A stretch of 64,000 nucleotides of DNA from Actinomadura livida (GCF_014648675.1 NZ_BMRO01000006.1:426646-490645), one strand, 5' to 3'. Counted from the stretch's first letter, positions 43,134 to 52,224 are shown. Notes: generated from the sequence alone by a model not told the origin. Program-made: numbers and translations.

Positions 43134-44102
43134 ATGGACCCGATCGGCAAGAAGCTGCTCGACATCGCCAAGAAGGAACTCGGCTACACCGAGAAGGGCG
43201 ACGGCTACACCAAGTACGGCAACTGGTGGACCGAGAACGTCGACGGCGACCACGACGACTACTTCAAGACCGCCCCCTGGTGCGACATGTTCCTCGCCTG
43301 GGCCGCCGACAAGGCCGACGTCACCGAGCAGGCCGGGCAGTTCGCCGCCACCGTCGACCACGCCAAATGGTTCGACGAGCACGGCGCCTTCGGCCGCGAA
43401 CCCGAACCCGGCGCCATCGTCTTCTACGACTGGAACGGCTCCAAGGACATCGGCCGCATCGACCACGTCGGCATCGTCGAGAAGGTCGAAGGCCGCACCC
43501 TCCACACCATCGAGGGCAACGCCGACGGCTACAAGCTCATGCGCAAGACCCGCGACATGGACACCGTCGTCGGCTTCGGCTACCCCTCCAAGGTCAAGGT
43601 CGAGGCCAAGTACACCCCCAAGCACGCCGCCCCCGCCCCCACCGTCGACAAGGTCGGCGACCGCGCCGCCTCGACCGCCACCCACGAGCAGGAGAACGCC
43701 GCCCCCCAGCAGCAGCTCCCCAGCCAGGAAGTCGTCCTCGGCGGCGTCCTCGCCCTCGTCCTCTGCGGCAGCCTCGCCCTCGCCGCCGGCCGCGCCGCCG
43801 CCGCGAAGGCCCCCACCACACCCCCCATCCGCGTCCGCAAGCGCGGCAAGCACCACCGCCCCTCCACCCCCGTCGCCCTCCCCGCCGACATCACGCCCGC
43901 CGACCTCGACTCCGCGGACGCCGGCACCACCCTCATGCCCGCCCTCTCCCTCGCCGCCGCCCACGAGGCCGAGGACCGCGAGTTCTGGGGCCGCATCGCC
44001 CACCTCGAAGAGGACACCGAACTCGCCTTCTGGAACTCCCTCCACGACGAAGTCAGCGAGACCACATCCGCCGAGTACGCAACCACGCCAGGATTCCGCT
44101 AG
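43134..44102 (+). CDS. CHAP domain protein with C-terminal membrane helix
   Basis: This 322-residue protein has an N-terminal CHAP amidase/endopeptidase domain (about 5-150) with catalytic Cys in APWCDMF (C50), His in RIDHVGIVEKV (H111) and an acidic/polar third residue in IEGNADG. A Gln/Pro linker leads to a single membrane helix at about 199-219 (VVLGGVLALVLCGSLALAAG), then a basic stretch (RVRKRGKHHR) and an acidic tail. There is no signal peptide. The positive-inside rule places the CHAP domain outside and the tail inside. It may trim peptidoglycan at the membrane. ATG 43134 follows GGGAGCGAG. Confidence 0.82.
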   Translation: MDPIGKKLLDIAKKELGYTEKGDGYTKYGNWWTENVDGDHDDYFKTAPWCDMFLAWAADKADVTEQAGQFAATVDHAKWFDEHGAFGREPEPGAIVFYDWNGSKDIGRIDHVGIVEKVEGRTLHTIEGNADGYKLMRKTRDMDTVVGFGYPSKVKVEAKYTPKHAAPAPTVDKVGDRAASTATHEQENAAPQQQLPSQEVVLGGVLALVLCGSLALAAGRAAAAKAPTTPPIRVRKRGKHHRPSTPVALPADITPADLDSADAGTTLMPALSLAAAHEAEDREFWGRIAHLEEDTELAFWNSLHDEVSETTSAEYATTPGFR

Positions 44103-44142
44103 AGTTGTCCACGCACGCCGGGGGGCGACCTCCGGCCGACAC

Positions 44143-44215
44143 GCGGACGTGGCTCAGTTGGTAGAGCATCACCTTGCCAAGGTGAGGGTCGCGGGTTCGA
44201 ATCCCGTCGTCCGCT
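44143..44215 (+). tRNA. tRNA-Gly (GCC)
   Basis: A 73-nt cloverleaf has acceptor GCGGACG/CGTCCGC, D-arm GGCTCAGTTGGTAGAGC, anticodon loop TTGCCAA (GCC at 44176-44178) and T-arm GCGGGTTCGAATCCCGT. The CCA end is not encoded. It is first in a three-tRNA cluster. Confidence 0.97.
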
Positions 44216-44241
44216 CTGGGAGGCCCAACCGGCCTCGCTCT

Positions 44242-44312
44242 GGTGGAGTGGCCGAGAGGCGAGGCAACGGCCTGCAAAGCCGTGTACACGGGTTCAAATC
44301 CCGTCTCCACCT
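44242..44312 (+). tRNA. tRNA-Cys (GCA)
   Basis: A 71-nt cloverleaf has acceptor GGTGGAG/CTCCACC, anticodon GCA at 44274-44276 in CTGCAAA, and T-arm ACGGGTTCAAATCCCGT. CCA is not encoded. It lies 26 bp after tRNA-Gly. Confidence 0.97.
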
Positions 44313-44324
44313 CGTAGCACGCAA

Positions 44325-44396
44325 GGGCGATTAGCTCAGTGGGAGAGCGCTACCTTGACACGGTAGAGGCCACTGGTTCAATCCCAGTATCGCCCA
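44325..44396 (+). tRNA. tRNA-Val (GAC)
   Basis: A 72-nt cloverleaf has acceptor GGGCGAT/ATCGCCC, D-arm AGCTCAGTGGGAGAGC, anticodon GAC at 44357-44359 in TTGACAC, and T-arm ACTGGTTCAATCCCAGT. CCA is not encoded. It is followed 12 bp later by the cluster's terminator. Confidence 0.97.
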
Positions 44397-44408
44397 CGTC
44401 GGAGTGGG

Positions 44409-44444
44409 GGAGGTATGCCCGCGGAGAGCGCGGGCCATGCCTCC
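44409..44444 (+). terminator. tRNA operon terminator
   Basis: An inverted repeat of about 15 bp (44409-44423 with 44429-44444, one extra base on the right arm and one mismatch) has a GAGAG loop. It is followed by a pyrimidine/T-rich tail, a good intrinsic terminator for the tRNA cluster. Confidence 0.8.
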
Positions 44445-44484
44445 TCCTTTCTGCTTTCCCGGGGGGCGACCCCGGACCCCCGAT

Positions 44485-44503
44485 GTGGGGGCTCCGCCCC
44501 CAC
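44485..44503. repeat. G/C hairpin after the tRNA terminator
   Basis: GTGGGGGC-TCC-GCCCCCAC is a perfect 8-bp stem. It lies in the low-information stretch between the tRNA terminator and the decarboxylase remnant, and may be a second terminator or a remnant repeat. Confidence 0.4.
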
Positions 44504-44600
44504 GCCCCCTTCCGGTTTCGGTTTCTGTGGGCCTTAATGTCTGTGCGTGGTCTTGGTTGGGTGAAGTGCGCCCCTTCTGGGGGGGCTACGCCGTTCCTCT

Positions 44601-44961
44601 TTCGCCGAAAGGCGTCGCGAATATTGCTTCCACTCCGCCCTGGCACTACGCGGGCGATATCGTCGGGGTCGAATTCTGGGCCGAGCCGGCGGCCGCGGAG
44701 GCCACCCTTCCCGAGGGGCTGACGCCCGATCCGGACTCCTCCGGACGTGTCGTCGCGTTCTTCGTCGACTGGCAGTTCAACGGAGAGGACGACGAACTCC
44801 TCGAACCGGTGCGCAGCCGGTACCGCGAGTTCTTCGTCCTCGTGGACGCCCGCTGACAGGCGCCCGGCGAGGAACCGGCCGACCTGGCACCCGTCCGCCC
44901 CGGCATGGGATTCCGCGCCTCCATGTCCTACAGCGTCACCGAGGTTCGGCCCCTGACCTGA
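44601..44961 (+). pseudogene. Acetoacetate decarboxylase family remnant
   Basis: The frame from about 44601 reads [40 protein letters not shown] and [20 protein letters not shown], the conserved N-terminal part of the acetoacetate decarboxylase family. It hits a TGA at 44854-44856. In the same frame after the stop comes ADLAPVRPGMGFRASMSYSV and a second stop at 44959-44961, resembling a later part of such proteins. The family is about 240 residues; here about 120 codons remain, no start codon with a ribosome site is seen, and the middle with the active-site lysine is missing. It lies just downstream of the tRNA cluster. Confidence 0.6.
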
Positions 44962-44977
44962 CCGCGCGTGCCCGGCG

Positions 44978-47713
44978 CTACAGGACGCGGTCGAGCTGGG
45001 CGCGCGAGGTGATGCCGAGTTTGAGGAACACCTTGCGCAGGTGGTACTGGACCGTGCGCGCGCTGATGAACAGGCGGGTGCCGATCTCCGGGTTCGACAG
45101 CCCGTCGCGGGCCAGCCGGGCGATCTGGGCCTCCTGGGCCGTCAGCTCCCCGTCTCCGGTCGCGGTGGACTCGCCGGTGGCGCGCAGCTCGCGTCCGGCC
45201 CGCTCGGCGAACGCGTCCATGCCCATCGCCTCCAGCATCCGGTGGGCCGTATGCAGGTGGGTGCGCGCCTCCGCGCGGCGGCGTTCCCGGCGGAGCCACT
45301 CACCGAAGAGGAGGTGGGCGCGCGCGAGTTCCGGGCGGAGGCGGGTCCGGGCGAGACGGGCGATCGACTCGCGGTAGAGGCGTTCCGCGGTCCGGCCGCC
45401 GGCGCGGAGCGCGCGCGAACGCGCCTCGATCCCGAGCGCCCAGCCGGTACCGCAGGCTCCGGCCATCGCGGTGATCCAGCGGATCGCCTCGTCGGCCGTC
45501 GCGTCCATGCCGCCGCGCGCCGCCGCCTCGACCAGTTCGGGCGCGGCGCGGCTCGCCGGGCCCAGGTGCCCGGCATCGGGGTACCGCTGGTGGCCGAGGG
45601 AGCGCAAGGCGGCGGCCATCGCTCCCGGATAGTCGCCGAGACCGTTCAGCAGGACCGCGTTCGCCCAATCGGCGACGGTCACCGCGAGGCCCTCGCCCCG
45701 CCGGGCGGCAACCTCGATCAGGGCGGGCGCCTCTGCGCTGCGGCCGCGCAGCGCGGCTACGCACAGGGCGGCACAGGGTGCGGGACGGGTCCCCGTCGCC
45801 TCGGCCACCGCCCGCGCCTCCTCGGTCAGTGATGCGGCGGTGGTCAGGTCTCCGGCGAGCGCCAGTCCGCAGGCGCGGGCGTCGAGGGCGCGTGGAAGCT
45901 CGCCCAGTGCGCCGGATGCGCGTGCTAGTCGTACGTATCGGCTGGTCAGCACGTGGTAGCGCGTGTCGTCCCAGAGGTGCAGTGCCGCCAGGGCGGCCGC
46001 CCAGAGCGAGCGCAGATCGCCGTCCGGGGGCGTGTCGAAGGCGACCAGGGCCCGTCGCAGGACCGGCCCGCCCGTTGCGTGGTCGGCGGGGACGTTCGCG
46101 GCTAGGCCCGCGAGGAGCAGGTCGGGTGCTGCCTCGGGGCGGTGTGGCGGCTGTTGCCCTGCGGTGGCCCTCGCTACCTCTTGGACTTCGCCGCCGGGAG
46201 TGGCGAGGGGGCCGGTGGCCATCGCGGCGGACAGGGCGTCCAGGTAGGCGGCCCGTGCGGCCTTGGCGTCGATCGGTGCGAGTCGCTTGGCGGCCCGGAT
46301 GAGACGGAGGGGAGCTTCGCCACCTCGGTCGGTTACGTGGGCTAGGCGGGCGCGCAGCAGGTCCGCTTGTGCCCGGCCGGCCTCGTTCAGCGGTCCGGCG
46401 GTGGCCACGCGGAGCAGGTCGCGGGCCGTCTCGAAGGCCCCGGCCTGGATTCCTGCGGCGGCAGCGGCGAGTGCTCGGCCGGACCGTCGGGCCGGATCGA
46501 GTGTCAGCGTCGCCGCACGTTCTAGGAAGGCCGTCTCGGCGGGGAATCCGGCGCGTGACCGGGCTCGGTTCGCGGAACGTTCCAAATCCTCGGCGACGGT
46601 CTCGTCCGGTCCCGGGGCGGCCTGGGACCGGTGCCAGGCGCGGCGGTCCGGATCGGTCTCGGGGTCGGTGGCCTCCGCCAGCGCGTGGTGGGCCTCCCGT
46701 CGCTGCGAGGGTGACGCCGCCTCGTAGACGGCCGCACGTATCTGGGGGTGGCGGAAGCGGACCCGGGCGCCGAAGCCGGCCAGGTCCGCCGCGGTCGCGG
46801 GGGCCGCCGCCTCGGTTTCGATGCCCAGGTGCCGGGCCGCACGCCACAGCAGCGCCGCGTCGCCGGTCGGGTCGGCCGCCGCGAGCAGGAGGAGGCGCTG
46901 GGTACCGGCCGGGAGTGCGGTGAGGCGGTACCGGAAGCCGTCCCCGGGATCCCTTCCGGACGGGTGGGTGCCGGGGAGCCCGAAGCCGCCCGCCAGCTCG
47001 GTGGGCGTCCGCCCCCGGGGCAGTTCCAGCAGCGCTCGCGGGTTGCCGCGTGTCTCGCTGACGATCCGGTCGAGGATCCGTGGATCCAGCGGAGCGGTCA
47101 GCGCCGTGCCCAGCAGCGTCCGCGCGTCGTCGTCCCCCAGTCCCTCGACGTGCAGTTCCGGCAGGCCGGCCAGGTCGTCGTCCGGGGCTCGGCTAGCGAA
47201 GACCACGCCGACCGGTTCTGCTTCGAGGTGGCGGGCGGCGAACGCGAGGGTCCGGGACGAGGCCCGGTCGAGCCACTGGTGGTCATCGATCAGGCACAGC
47301 AGCGGCCGCTCCCCGGCGGCGGCGGACAGCAGGCCGAGGACGGCCAGGCCGGTGAGGAACGGGTCCGGCGCCGTGCCGTCGCTCATGCCGAACGCGGTCC
47401 GCAGCGCGTGACGCTGGGGCGCCGGGAGGCGTCCGAGGTGATCGAGCATGGGCGCGCACAGCTGGTGCACCCCGGCGAAGGCGAGCCCCGCCTCCGGTTC
47501 GACGCCGGCGACCCGGGCGATCCGGCAGTCCGGCGCCCGGCCGGCCAGGTGGTCCAGCAGCGCCGTCTTGCCCACGCCCGGCTCCCCGTGCAGGACCAGC
47601 GCCCGGCTCTCCCCCGCGCGGACGTCCGTGAGCAGCCGGTCGAGCGCAGCCCGTTCGGCGCGGCGGCCCGTGAGCGTCGCCGCGTCTCCCCCGCCGATCG
47701 GCGATACCGGCAC
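44978..47713 (-). CDS. LuxR family AAA+ (LAL-type) regulator
   Basis: This 911-residue LAL regulator has an N-terminal ATPase with Walker A VLHGEPGVGKTALL (about 40-53) and a Walker B-like LLCLIDDHQWLD, a long helical TPR-like middle, and a C-terminal LuxR HTH (LTAQEAQIARLARDGLSNPE, then LFISARTVQYHLRKVFLKLG). The start is GTG 47713. Such regulators activate secondary metabolism or carbon-use genes on sensing a ligand. It is divergent from the aldehyde-oxidase operon with 137 bp between starts and may control it. Confidence 0.9.
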   Translation of the reverse strand: MPVSPIGGGDAATLTGRRAERAALDRLLTDVRAGESRALVLHGEPGVGKTALLDHLAGRAPDCRIARVAGVEPEAGLAFAGVHQLCAPMLDHLGRLPAPQRHALRTAFGMSDGTAPDPFLTGLAVLGLLSAAAGERPLLCLIDDHQWLDRASSRTLAFAARHLEAEPVGVVFASRAPDDDLAGLPELHVEGLGDDDARTLLGTALTAPLDPRILDRIVSETRGNPRALLELPRGRTPTELAGGFGLPGTHPSGRDPGDGFRYRLTALPAGTQRLLLLAAADPTGDAALLWRAARHLGIETEAAAPATAADLAGFGARVRFRHPQIRAAVYEAASPSQRREAHHALAEATDPETDPDRRAWHRSQAAPGPDETVAEDLERSANRARSRAGFPAETAFLERAATLTLDPARRSGRALAAAAAGIQAGAFETARDLLRVATAGPLNEAGRAQADLLRARLAHVTDRGGEAPLRLIRAAKRLAPIDAKAARAAYLDALSAAMATGPLATPGGEVQEVARATAGQQPPHRPEAAPDLLLAGLAANVPADHATGGPVLRRALVAFDTPPDGDLRSLWAAALAALHLWDDTRYHVLTSRYVRLARASGALGELPRALDARACGLALAGDLTTAASLTEEARAVAEATGTRPAPCAALCVAALRGRSAEAPALIEVAARRGEGLAVTVADWANAVLLNGLGDYPGAMAAALRSLGHQRYPDAGHLGPASRAAPELVEAAARGGMDATADEAIRWITAMAGACGTGWALGIEARSRALRAGGRTAERLYRESIARLARTRLRPELARAHLLFGEWLRRERRRAEARTHLHTAHRMLEAMGMDAFAERAGRELRATGESTATGDGELTAQEAQIARLARDGLSNPEIGTRLFISARTVQYHLRKVFLKLGITSRAQLDRVL

Positions 47714-47850
47714 ACTTCCACGCTATCCGCCCAGGCCGGCGACATGCGGGGGCCGGCCGGCCGGGCCGACTGGCCAGTGGCGGATGCGGCCGCAGGGCGT
47801 GCGGGACGAGCCTTGACGGAATCACATAATCGGCCGCGGAAGGGGTCGCC

Positions 47851-48363
47851 ATGGCCATCCACGTTGGTTCGCCGCCGCTGGAAGGAACGTCCAAGGCGAG
47901 GACCGTCGCCCTCACCGTCAACGGCGAGGGGGTCGAGCTGCGGATCGAGCCCAGGGTGAGCCTGCTGGACGCGCTGCGCGAGCATCTCGGCCTGACCGGG
48001 ACGAAGAAGGGCTGCGACCAGGGGACCTGCGGCGCCTGCACGGTGTGGTCGGACGGGCGCCGGGTGCTGTCCTGCCTGACGCTCGCGGTCGCGGGCGAAG
48101 GCCATGAGATCACCACGGTCGAAGGGCTTCAAGACGGCGGCGAGCTGCATCCGATGCAGGCTGCGTTCATCGCCCATGACGCGTTCCAGTGCGGCTACTG
48201 CACGCCTGGCCAGCTCATGTCCGCCGTGGCGCTGCTGGAGGAGGGCCGTGCCGCCGACGACGAGATCGCCGAGTGGATGAGCGGCAACATCTGCCGGTGC
48301 GCCGCCTACCCGAACATCCGGGACGCCATCCGCGAGGTGCGCGACGCGGCGGGAGGTGAGTGA
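47851..48363 (+). CDS. Aldehyde oxidoreductase 2Fe-2S subunit (PaoA-like)
   Basis: This 170-residue small subunit is of a xanthine-oxidase family enzyme. It has the plant-type ferredoxin cluster GCDQGTCGACTVW with C at the end of strand RVLSC, and the second cluster CGYCTPGQ with CRCAAYP. Electrons pass from the molybdenum centre through it to FAD. It has no twin-arginine signal, unlike E. coli PaoA, so the complex should be cytoplasmic. ATG 47851 follows AAGGGG. Downstream order 2Fe-2S, FAD, Mo subunit is as in paoABC. Confidence 0.9.
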   Translation: MAIHVGSPPLEGTSKARTVALTVNGEGVELRIEPRVSLLDALREHLGLTGTKKGCDQGTCGACTVWSDGRRVLSCLTLAVAGEGHEITTVEGLQDGGELHPMQAAFIAHDAFQCGYCTPGQLMSAVALLEEGRAADDEIAEWMSGNICRCAAYPNIRDAIREVRDAAGGE

Positions 48364-48365
48364 CG

Positions 48366-49370
48366 ATGCGTCCCTTCGCCTACGCGCGGGCGGACGACGT
48401 CGACACGGCGATCGCGACGGTCCTGGCCCGCCCGGACGGCGAGTTCCTCGCCGGGGGCACCACCGAGATCGACCTCGTGCGCCAGGACGTGCTGCGGCCC
48501 GGGCTGCTGGTGGACATCAACGACCTGCCGCTGGACCGCGTCGACGACCTCCCGGACGGGGGCGTCCGCATCGGCGGCCTGGCCCGGATGAGCGACGTGG
48601 CGGAGGCGCCCGGGGTGGCGGAGCGCTTCCCGGTCATCTCGGAGGCCCTGCTGCAGGGCGCGTCGCCGCAGCTGCGCACGATGGCCTCGATGGCCGGGAA
48701 CCTGTGCCAGCGGGTGCGGTGCGGCTACTTCCGCGACGCCGTGTCGCCGTGCAACAAGCGCGACCCCGGAAGCGGCTGCGCGGCCATCACCGGGTTCCAT
48801 CGCGGGCACGCCGTGCTCGGTACGAGTGACAAGTGCATCGCCACGCACCCGTCGGACGCGGCGGTCGCGCTGGTCGCGCTGGACGCGGTGGTCCGCACCC
48901 GGGGGCCGCACGGCGAGCGGGCCGTCCCGATCGACGAGTTCTTCCTGCTCCCGGGCGACACGCCCGAGCGCGAGCATCCGCTGGAGCACGGCGAGCTGAT
49001 CACCGCGATCGACGTCCCCGGGGCGGCGACGGCCCGGCGGTCGTCCTACCTGAAGGTCCGCGACCGCGCGTCGTACGAGTTCGCGCTCGTCTCGGTCGCG
49101 GCCGCCATGGACGTGCGGTACCGGACCGTCGCCGACATCCGCCTCGCGCTCGGCGGGGTCGCCACCAAGCCGTGGCGGGCGCGGACCGCCGAGCGGAGCC
49201 TGCTCGGCGGCCCGGCCACGCGGGAGGCGTTCGCCGAGGCGGCCCGGCGGGAACTCGCTCCGGCCACGCCCCTGCCGCAGAACGAGTTCAAGGTCGAGCT
49301 GGCGCAGCGGGCGATCGTCCGGGCGCTGACGGCCCTCGCGGACGGGGACGAGGAGGGGGGAACGCGATGA
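48366..49370 (+). CDS. Aldehyde oxidoreductase FAD subunit with 4Fe-4S cluster (PaoB-like)
   Basis: This 334-residue FAD-binding subunit (FLAGGTTEIDLVRQDVLRPG; ASPQLRTMASMAGNLCQ) has an inserted cysteine segment, CQRVRCGYFRD with CNKRDPGSGC. That segment matches the extra 4Fe-4S site of E. coli PaoB and separates this enzyme from ordinary xanthine dehydrogenases. ATG 48366 is preferred over GTG 48360 because GGGAGG lies 9 nt upstream. Its stop overlaps the next gene (ATGA, 49367-49370). Confidence 0.88.
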   Translation: MRPFAYARADDVDTAIATVLARPDGEFLAGGTTEIDLVRQDVLRPGLLVDINDLPLDRVDDLPDGGVRIGGLARMSDVAEAPGVAERFPVISEALLQGASPQLRTMASMAGNLCQRVRCGYFRDAVSPCNKRDPGSGCAAITGFHRGHAVLGTSDKCIATHPSDAAVALVALDAVVRTRGPHGERAVPIDEFFLLPGDTPEREHPLEHGELITAIDVPGAATARRSSYLKVRDRASYEFALVSVAAAMDVRYRTVADIRLALGGVATKPWRARTAERSLLGGPATREAFAEAARRELAPATPLPQNEFKVELAQRAIVRALTALADGDEEGGTR

Positions 49371-51625
49371 CCGCCGTGATCGGCAGGGAGGCCGTCCGGG
49401 TCGACGGGCGGGAGAAGGTCACCGGATCGGCGCGGTACTCGGGGGAGATCGCGCTCCCCGGCCTCGCCTACGCGGAGATCGTCGGCGCCCTGGTGGCCCG
49501 CGGCCGGATCACCTCGATCGACACGCGGGCGGCGGAGAACGCCGGCGGCGTCGCCGCGGTGCTGACGCGCCGCGACCTGCCGGCGGTGAACCGCGTGCCG
49601 CTCGTCCCGTCCCTCATGGGCGGTCCGGCGCCGGGAGAGACGTTCTTCCCGATGCAGGACGACGAGGTCCACTACGCGGGCCAGCCGGTGGCGATCGTCG
49701 TCGCCGACTCCCTGGAGCAGGCGCGGTACGCCGCGTCCCTCGTGGAGGTGTCCTACGCCGGGGCGCCGTCCGTCACCACCATCGGCCAGGGCCGCGGGGA
49801 CGCCTACGAGCCCGAGAAGATCTTCGGCGGGTTCATGCCCGCGCGGTCGCGGCGGGGGGACGCCCGGGACGGCCTCGCCTCGGCTGACCTCGGTGTCGAC
49901 GCGACGTTCCGGTTCGCGCCCAACCACCACAACGCGCTGGAGCCGATGACCACCACGGCGGTCTGGGAGGACGACCGGCTGACCCTGTACGACTCCTGCC
50001 AGGGGATCAAGGCGGTGCAGCTGACCGTCGCGGCGCTGCTCGGCATGTCCCCGTCGCGGATCCGGGTGCTGACCCGGTACGTGGGCGGGGCGTTCGGGTC
50101 CAAGGCGATGGTCTGGCCGCACGTGACCCTCGCCGCGCTCGCCGCCCGGCACGTGCGGCGTCCCGTCCGGCTCACGGTGTCGCGCGCGCAGATGTTCACC
50201 TCGTACGGGCATCGCGAGGAGCAGGAGCAGCGCGTCCGCCTCGGGGCGCGGAGGGACGGCGCGCTCACCGCGATCCGGCACGACAAGATCTCGGTCACCT
50301 CGCCGTTCGACGACTGGGCCGAGCCCGCCTTCTGCGCCGCCTCCCAGCTGTACGCCGCCCCCGCCTTCGAGGGCGTCCACCGCCTGGTGCGCGGCAACAC
50401 GATGACGCCCACCTTCACCCGCGGGCCGGGCGAGGCGGCCGGGGTGTTCAGCCTCGAATGCGCGATGGACGAGCTCGCCGGGAGGCTCGGCATCGACCCG
50501 GTCGAGCTGCGCATGCGCAATCTCAGCGACGTCGACCCCAACACCGGGCATCCGTGGTCGAGCTCCGGGTTCGCGGAGTGCCTGCGGCGGGGCGCGGAGC
50601 GGTTCGGCTGGGACGCGCGCGATCCCCGGCCCGGCAGAGAACGCGAGGGAGACCAGCTGATCGGCACCGGGATGGCCGCCGCCGCGTACCCGGTCGCGTT
50701 CTTCATGCGGACGCAGCGGGCCAGGGCCCGCCTCTACGCCGACGGCACCGCCGTCGTGGGCACCGCCGCGCAGGAGTTCGGCACCGGCATGACCACCGTG
50801 CTGACGCAGGTCGCCGCCGACGCCCTCGGTCTCGGCCTGGACGACGTGCGACTGGACTACGGCGACACCGACCTGCCGACCGCGGGCTCACCGGTGGGCT
50901 CGAACGGCGCGATGATGGTGAGCGCCGCCGTCCATTACGCGGCGGCGGCCGTCCGGGACCGGCTCGTAGCACTGGCCGCGGGCGACCCCGCGTCGCCGCT
51001 GCACGGCGCAGACCCCGCCTGGATCACCGTGGACGGCGGGCGGATGGCGCTCGCGGACGACCCCGGGGCCGGCGAGAGCTACGGCGAGCTGATGGAGCGG
51101 CACCTCATGGGCGACACCGAGGCCCTCGGCACCTGGGACCCGCCGCCCCTGGACACCCCCTACGGACTGCTCACCTTCGGGGCCCAGTTCGCCAGGGTCG
51201 CGGTCGACGCCGACCTCGGTACCGTGCGCGTCCGGCACATGGTCGGCGCGTTCGCCCCGGGCCGCGTCCTCAACCCCCGGACGGCGCGCAGCCAGCTCAT
51301 GGGCGGGATGCTCTGGGGCATGAGCCAGGCGCTGCTCGAAGGCACCCACATGGACGCCGGTCTCGGCCGGTGGGCCAACGCGAGCCTCGGCGACTACCTG
51401 GTGCCGGTCAACGCCGACGCGCCGGAGGTGGACGTGGAGCTGATCGAGGTGGACGACGACGTCACCGGCCCGCTCGGCGTCAAGGGCGTCGGGGAGATCG
51501 GGCAGGTCGGGTCGGGGGCGGCGATCGCCAACGCCGTCCACCACGCCACCGGCCACCGGGTCCACGAGCTCCCGATCACCGTCGAAGACCTCCTGCCCGC
51601 CCTGGAGTGGGAGGCGGGCCGCTAG
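49367..51625 (+). CDS. Aldehyde oxidoreductase molybdopterin subunit (PaoC-like)
   Basis: This 752-residue molybdenum subunit has an a/b hammerhead start (VDGREKVTGSARYSGEIALP), cofactor loops (GGAFGSKAMVWPH; QEFGTGMTTVLTQVAADALG) and the active-site glutamate in GVKGVGEIGQVGSGAAIANA near the C-terminus. It oxidises aldehydes, probably aromatic or bulky ones by comparison with PaoC, to acids. Maturation factors (PaoD/XdhC-like) are not in the window. Its stop overlaps the end of the convergent Lrp gene by 4 bp. Confidence 0.9.
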   Translation: MTAVIGREAVRVDGREKVTGSARYSGEIALPGLAYAEIVGALVARGRITSIDTRAAENAGGVAAVLTRRDLPAVNRVPLVPSLMGGPAPGETFFPMQDDEVHYAGQPVAIVVADSLEQARYAASLVEVSYAGAPSVTTIGQGRGDAYEPEKIFGGFMPARSRRGDARDGLASADLGVDATFRFAPNHHNALEPMTTTAVWEDDRLTLYDSCQGIKAVQLTVAALLGMSPSRIRVLTRYVGGAFGSKAMVWPHVTLAALAARHVRRPVRLTVSRAQMFTSYGHREEQEQRVRLGARRDGALTAIRHDKISVTSPFDDWAEPAFCAASQLYAAPAFEGVHRLVRGNTMTPTFTRGPGEAAGVFSLECAMDELAGRLGIDPVELRMRNLSDVDPNTGHPWSSSGFAECLRRGAERFGWDARDPRPGREREGDQLIGTGMAAAAYPVAFFMRTQRARARLYADGTAVVGTAAQEFGTGMTTVLTQVAADALGLGLDDVRLDYGDTDLPTAGSPVGSNGAMMVSAAVHYAAAAVRDRLVALAAGDPASPLHGADPAWITVDGGRMALADDPGAGESYGELMERHLMGDTEALGTWDPPPLDTPYGLLTFGAQFARVAVDADLGTVRVRHMVGAFAPGRVLNPRTARSQLMGGMLWGMSQALLEGTHMDAGLGRWANASLGDYLVPVNADAPEVDVELIEVDDDVTGPLGVKGVGEIGQVGSGAAIANAVHHATGHRVHELPITVEDLLPALEWEAGR

Positions 51626-52116
51626 CCGCTGGGCGGGGGCTCGTCGAAGATCAGCCAGGTGCGGGTGGAGCGGACGCCTTCGACCGCGTGGACGCGGGAG
51701 AGGACGACGTCGCGGAGGGACGCGTTGTCGGGGGTCCGTACCAGCATGACCAGGTCGACGTCCCCGCCGACGAAGGCGAGGTGCTCGACGCAGGGGACCT
51801 CGCGGAGCCGGGCCGACACCGTGCGCCAGGAGTTCTGCTCGATGTTGACCAGGACGTAGGCCGCCGTGCCGAGACCGGCGCGGACAGGGTCCAGGCGGGC
51901 GGTGAACCCGGTGACCACCCCTTCCGCGACCAGGCGCTCCACGCGCGTGTAGGCGTTGGAGCGCGAGACGCTCACCCGTTCGGCGAGGGCGCGCATCGAG
52001 AGGCGGCCGTCGGCCTGGAGCTCGCGGATGATCGCGCGGTCGACCTCGTCGAGGGGGGCGGCCGATCGTCCGGCGGGACCCGGCGGGGGCGGGATCCCGG
52101 GCGACAGATGGTCCAT
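51622..52116 (-). CDS. Lrp/AsnC family transcriptional regulator
   Basis: This 164-residue regulator has an N-terminal HTH (VDRAIIRELQADGRLSMRAL, then RVSVSRSNAYTRVERLVAEG) and a RAM ligand domain (YVLVNIEQNSWRTVSARLRE, GDVDLVMLVRT). It is divergent from the branched-chain dehydrogenase operon (108-bp gap). That arrangement is like BkdR in other bacteria, which respond to branched-chain amino acids. The start is ATG 52116, giving a Pro-rich N-terminal 20 residues. Confidence 0.9.
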   Translation of the reverse strand: MDHLSPGIPPPPGPAGRSAAPLDEVDRAIIRELQADGRLSMRALAERVSVSRSNAYTRVERLVAEGVVTGFTARLDPVRAGLGTAAYVLVNIEQNSWRTVSARLREVPCVEHLAFVGGDVDLVMLVRTPDNASLRDVVLSRVHAVEGVRSTRTWLIFDEPPPSG

Positions 52117-52161
52117 GTGTATTCCAGTTTCTCGCCGGATGTCTTGGTTTTGTGCCGTCTA

Positions 52162-52191
52162 TTGAGACTTATGGCTGATTCGGTTCATATT
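52162..52191 (+). promoter_or_regulatory. Promoter of the bkd operon
   Basis: TTGAGA (52162-52167) and CATATT (52186-52191) with an 18-bp spacer make a good housekeeping-type promoter. It lies in an AT-rich gap between the divergent Lrp gene and the E1 alpha gene. The Lrp protein probably binds in this gap. Confidence 0.6.
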
Positions 52192-52224
52192 TCTAGCACT
52201 GATTGAGTGCGGAGGTGGGATCGG

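Noticed and set aside
43026..44045. Gly/Val-rich 339-codon minus-strand ORF opposite the CHAP gene
   Set aside because: Repetitive antisense frame created by the strong codon bias of the CHAP gene; no start context.
44143..44396. ORFs crossing the tRNA cluster
   Set aside because: The region folds as three tRNAs; the frames are incidental.
44143..44961. Integrated element at the tRNA cluster
   Set aside because: No integrase, no duplicated tRNA end and no element-like genes; only a degraded gene follows.
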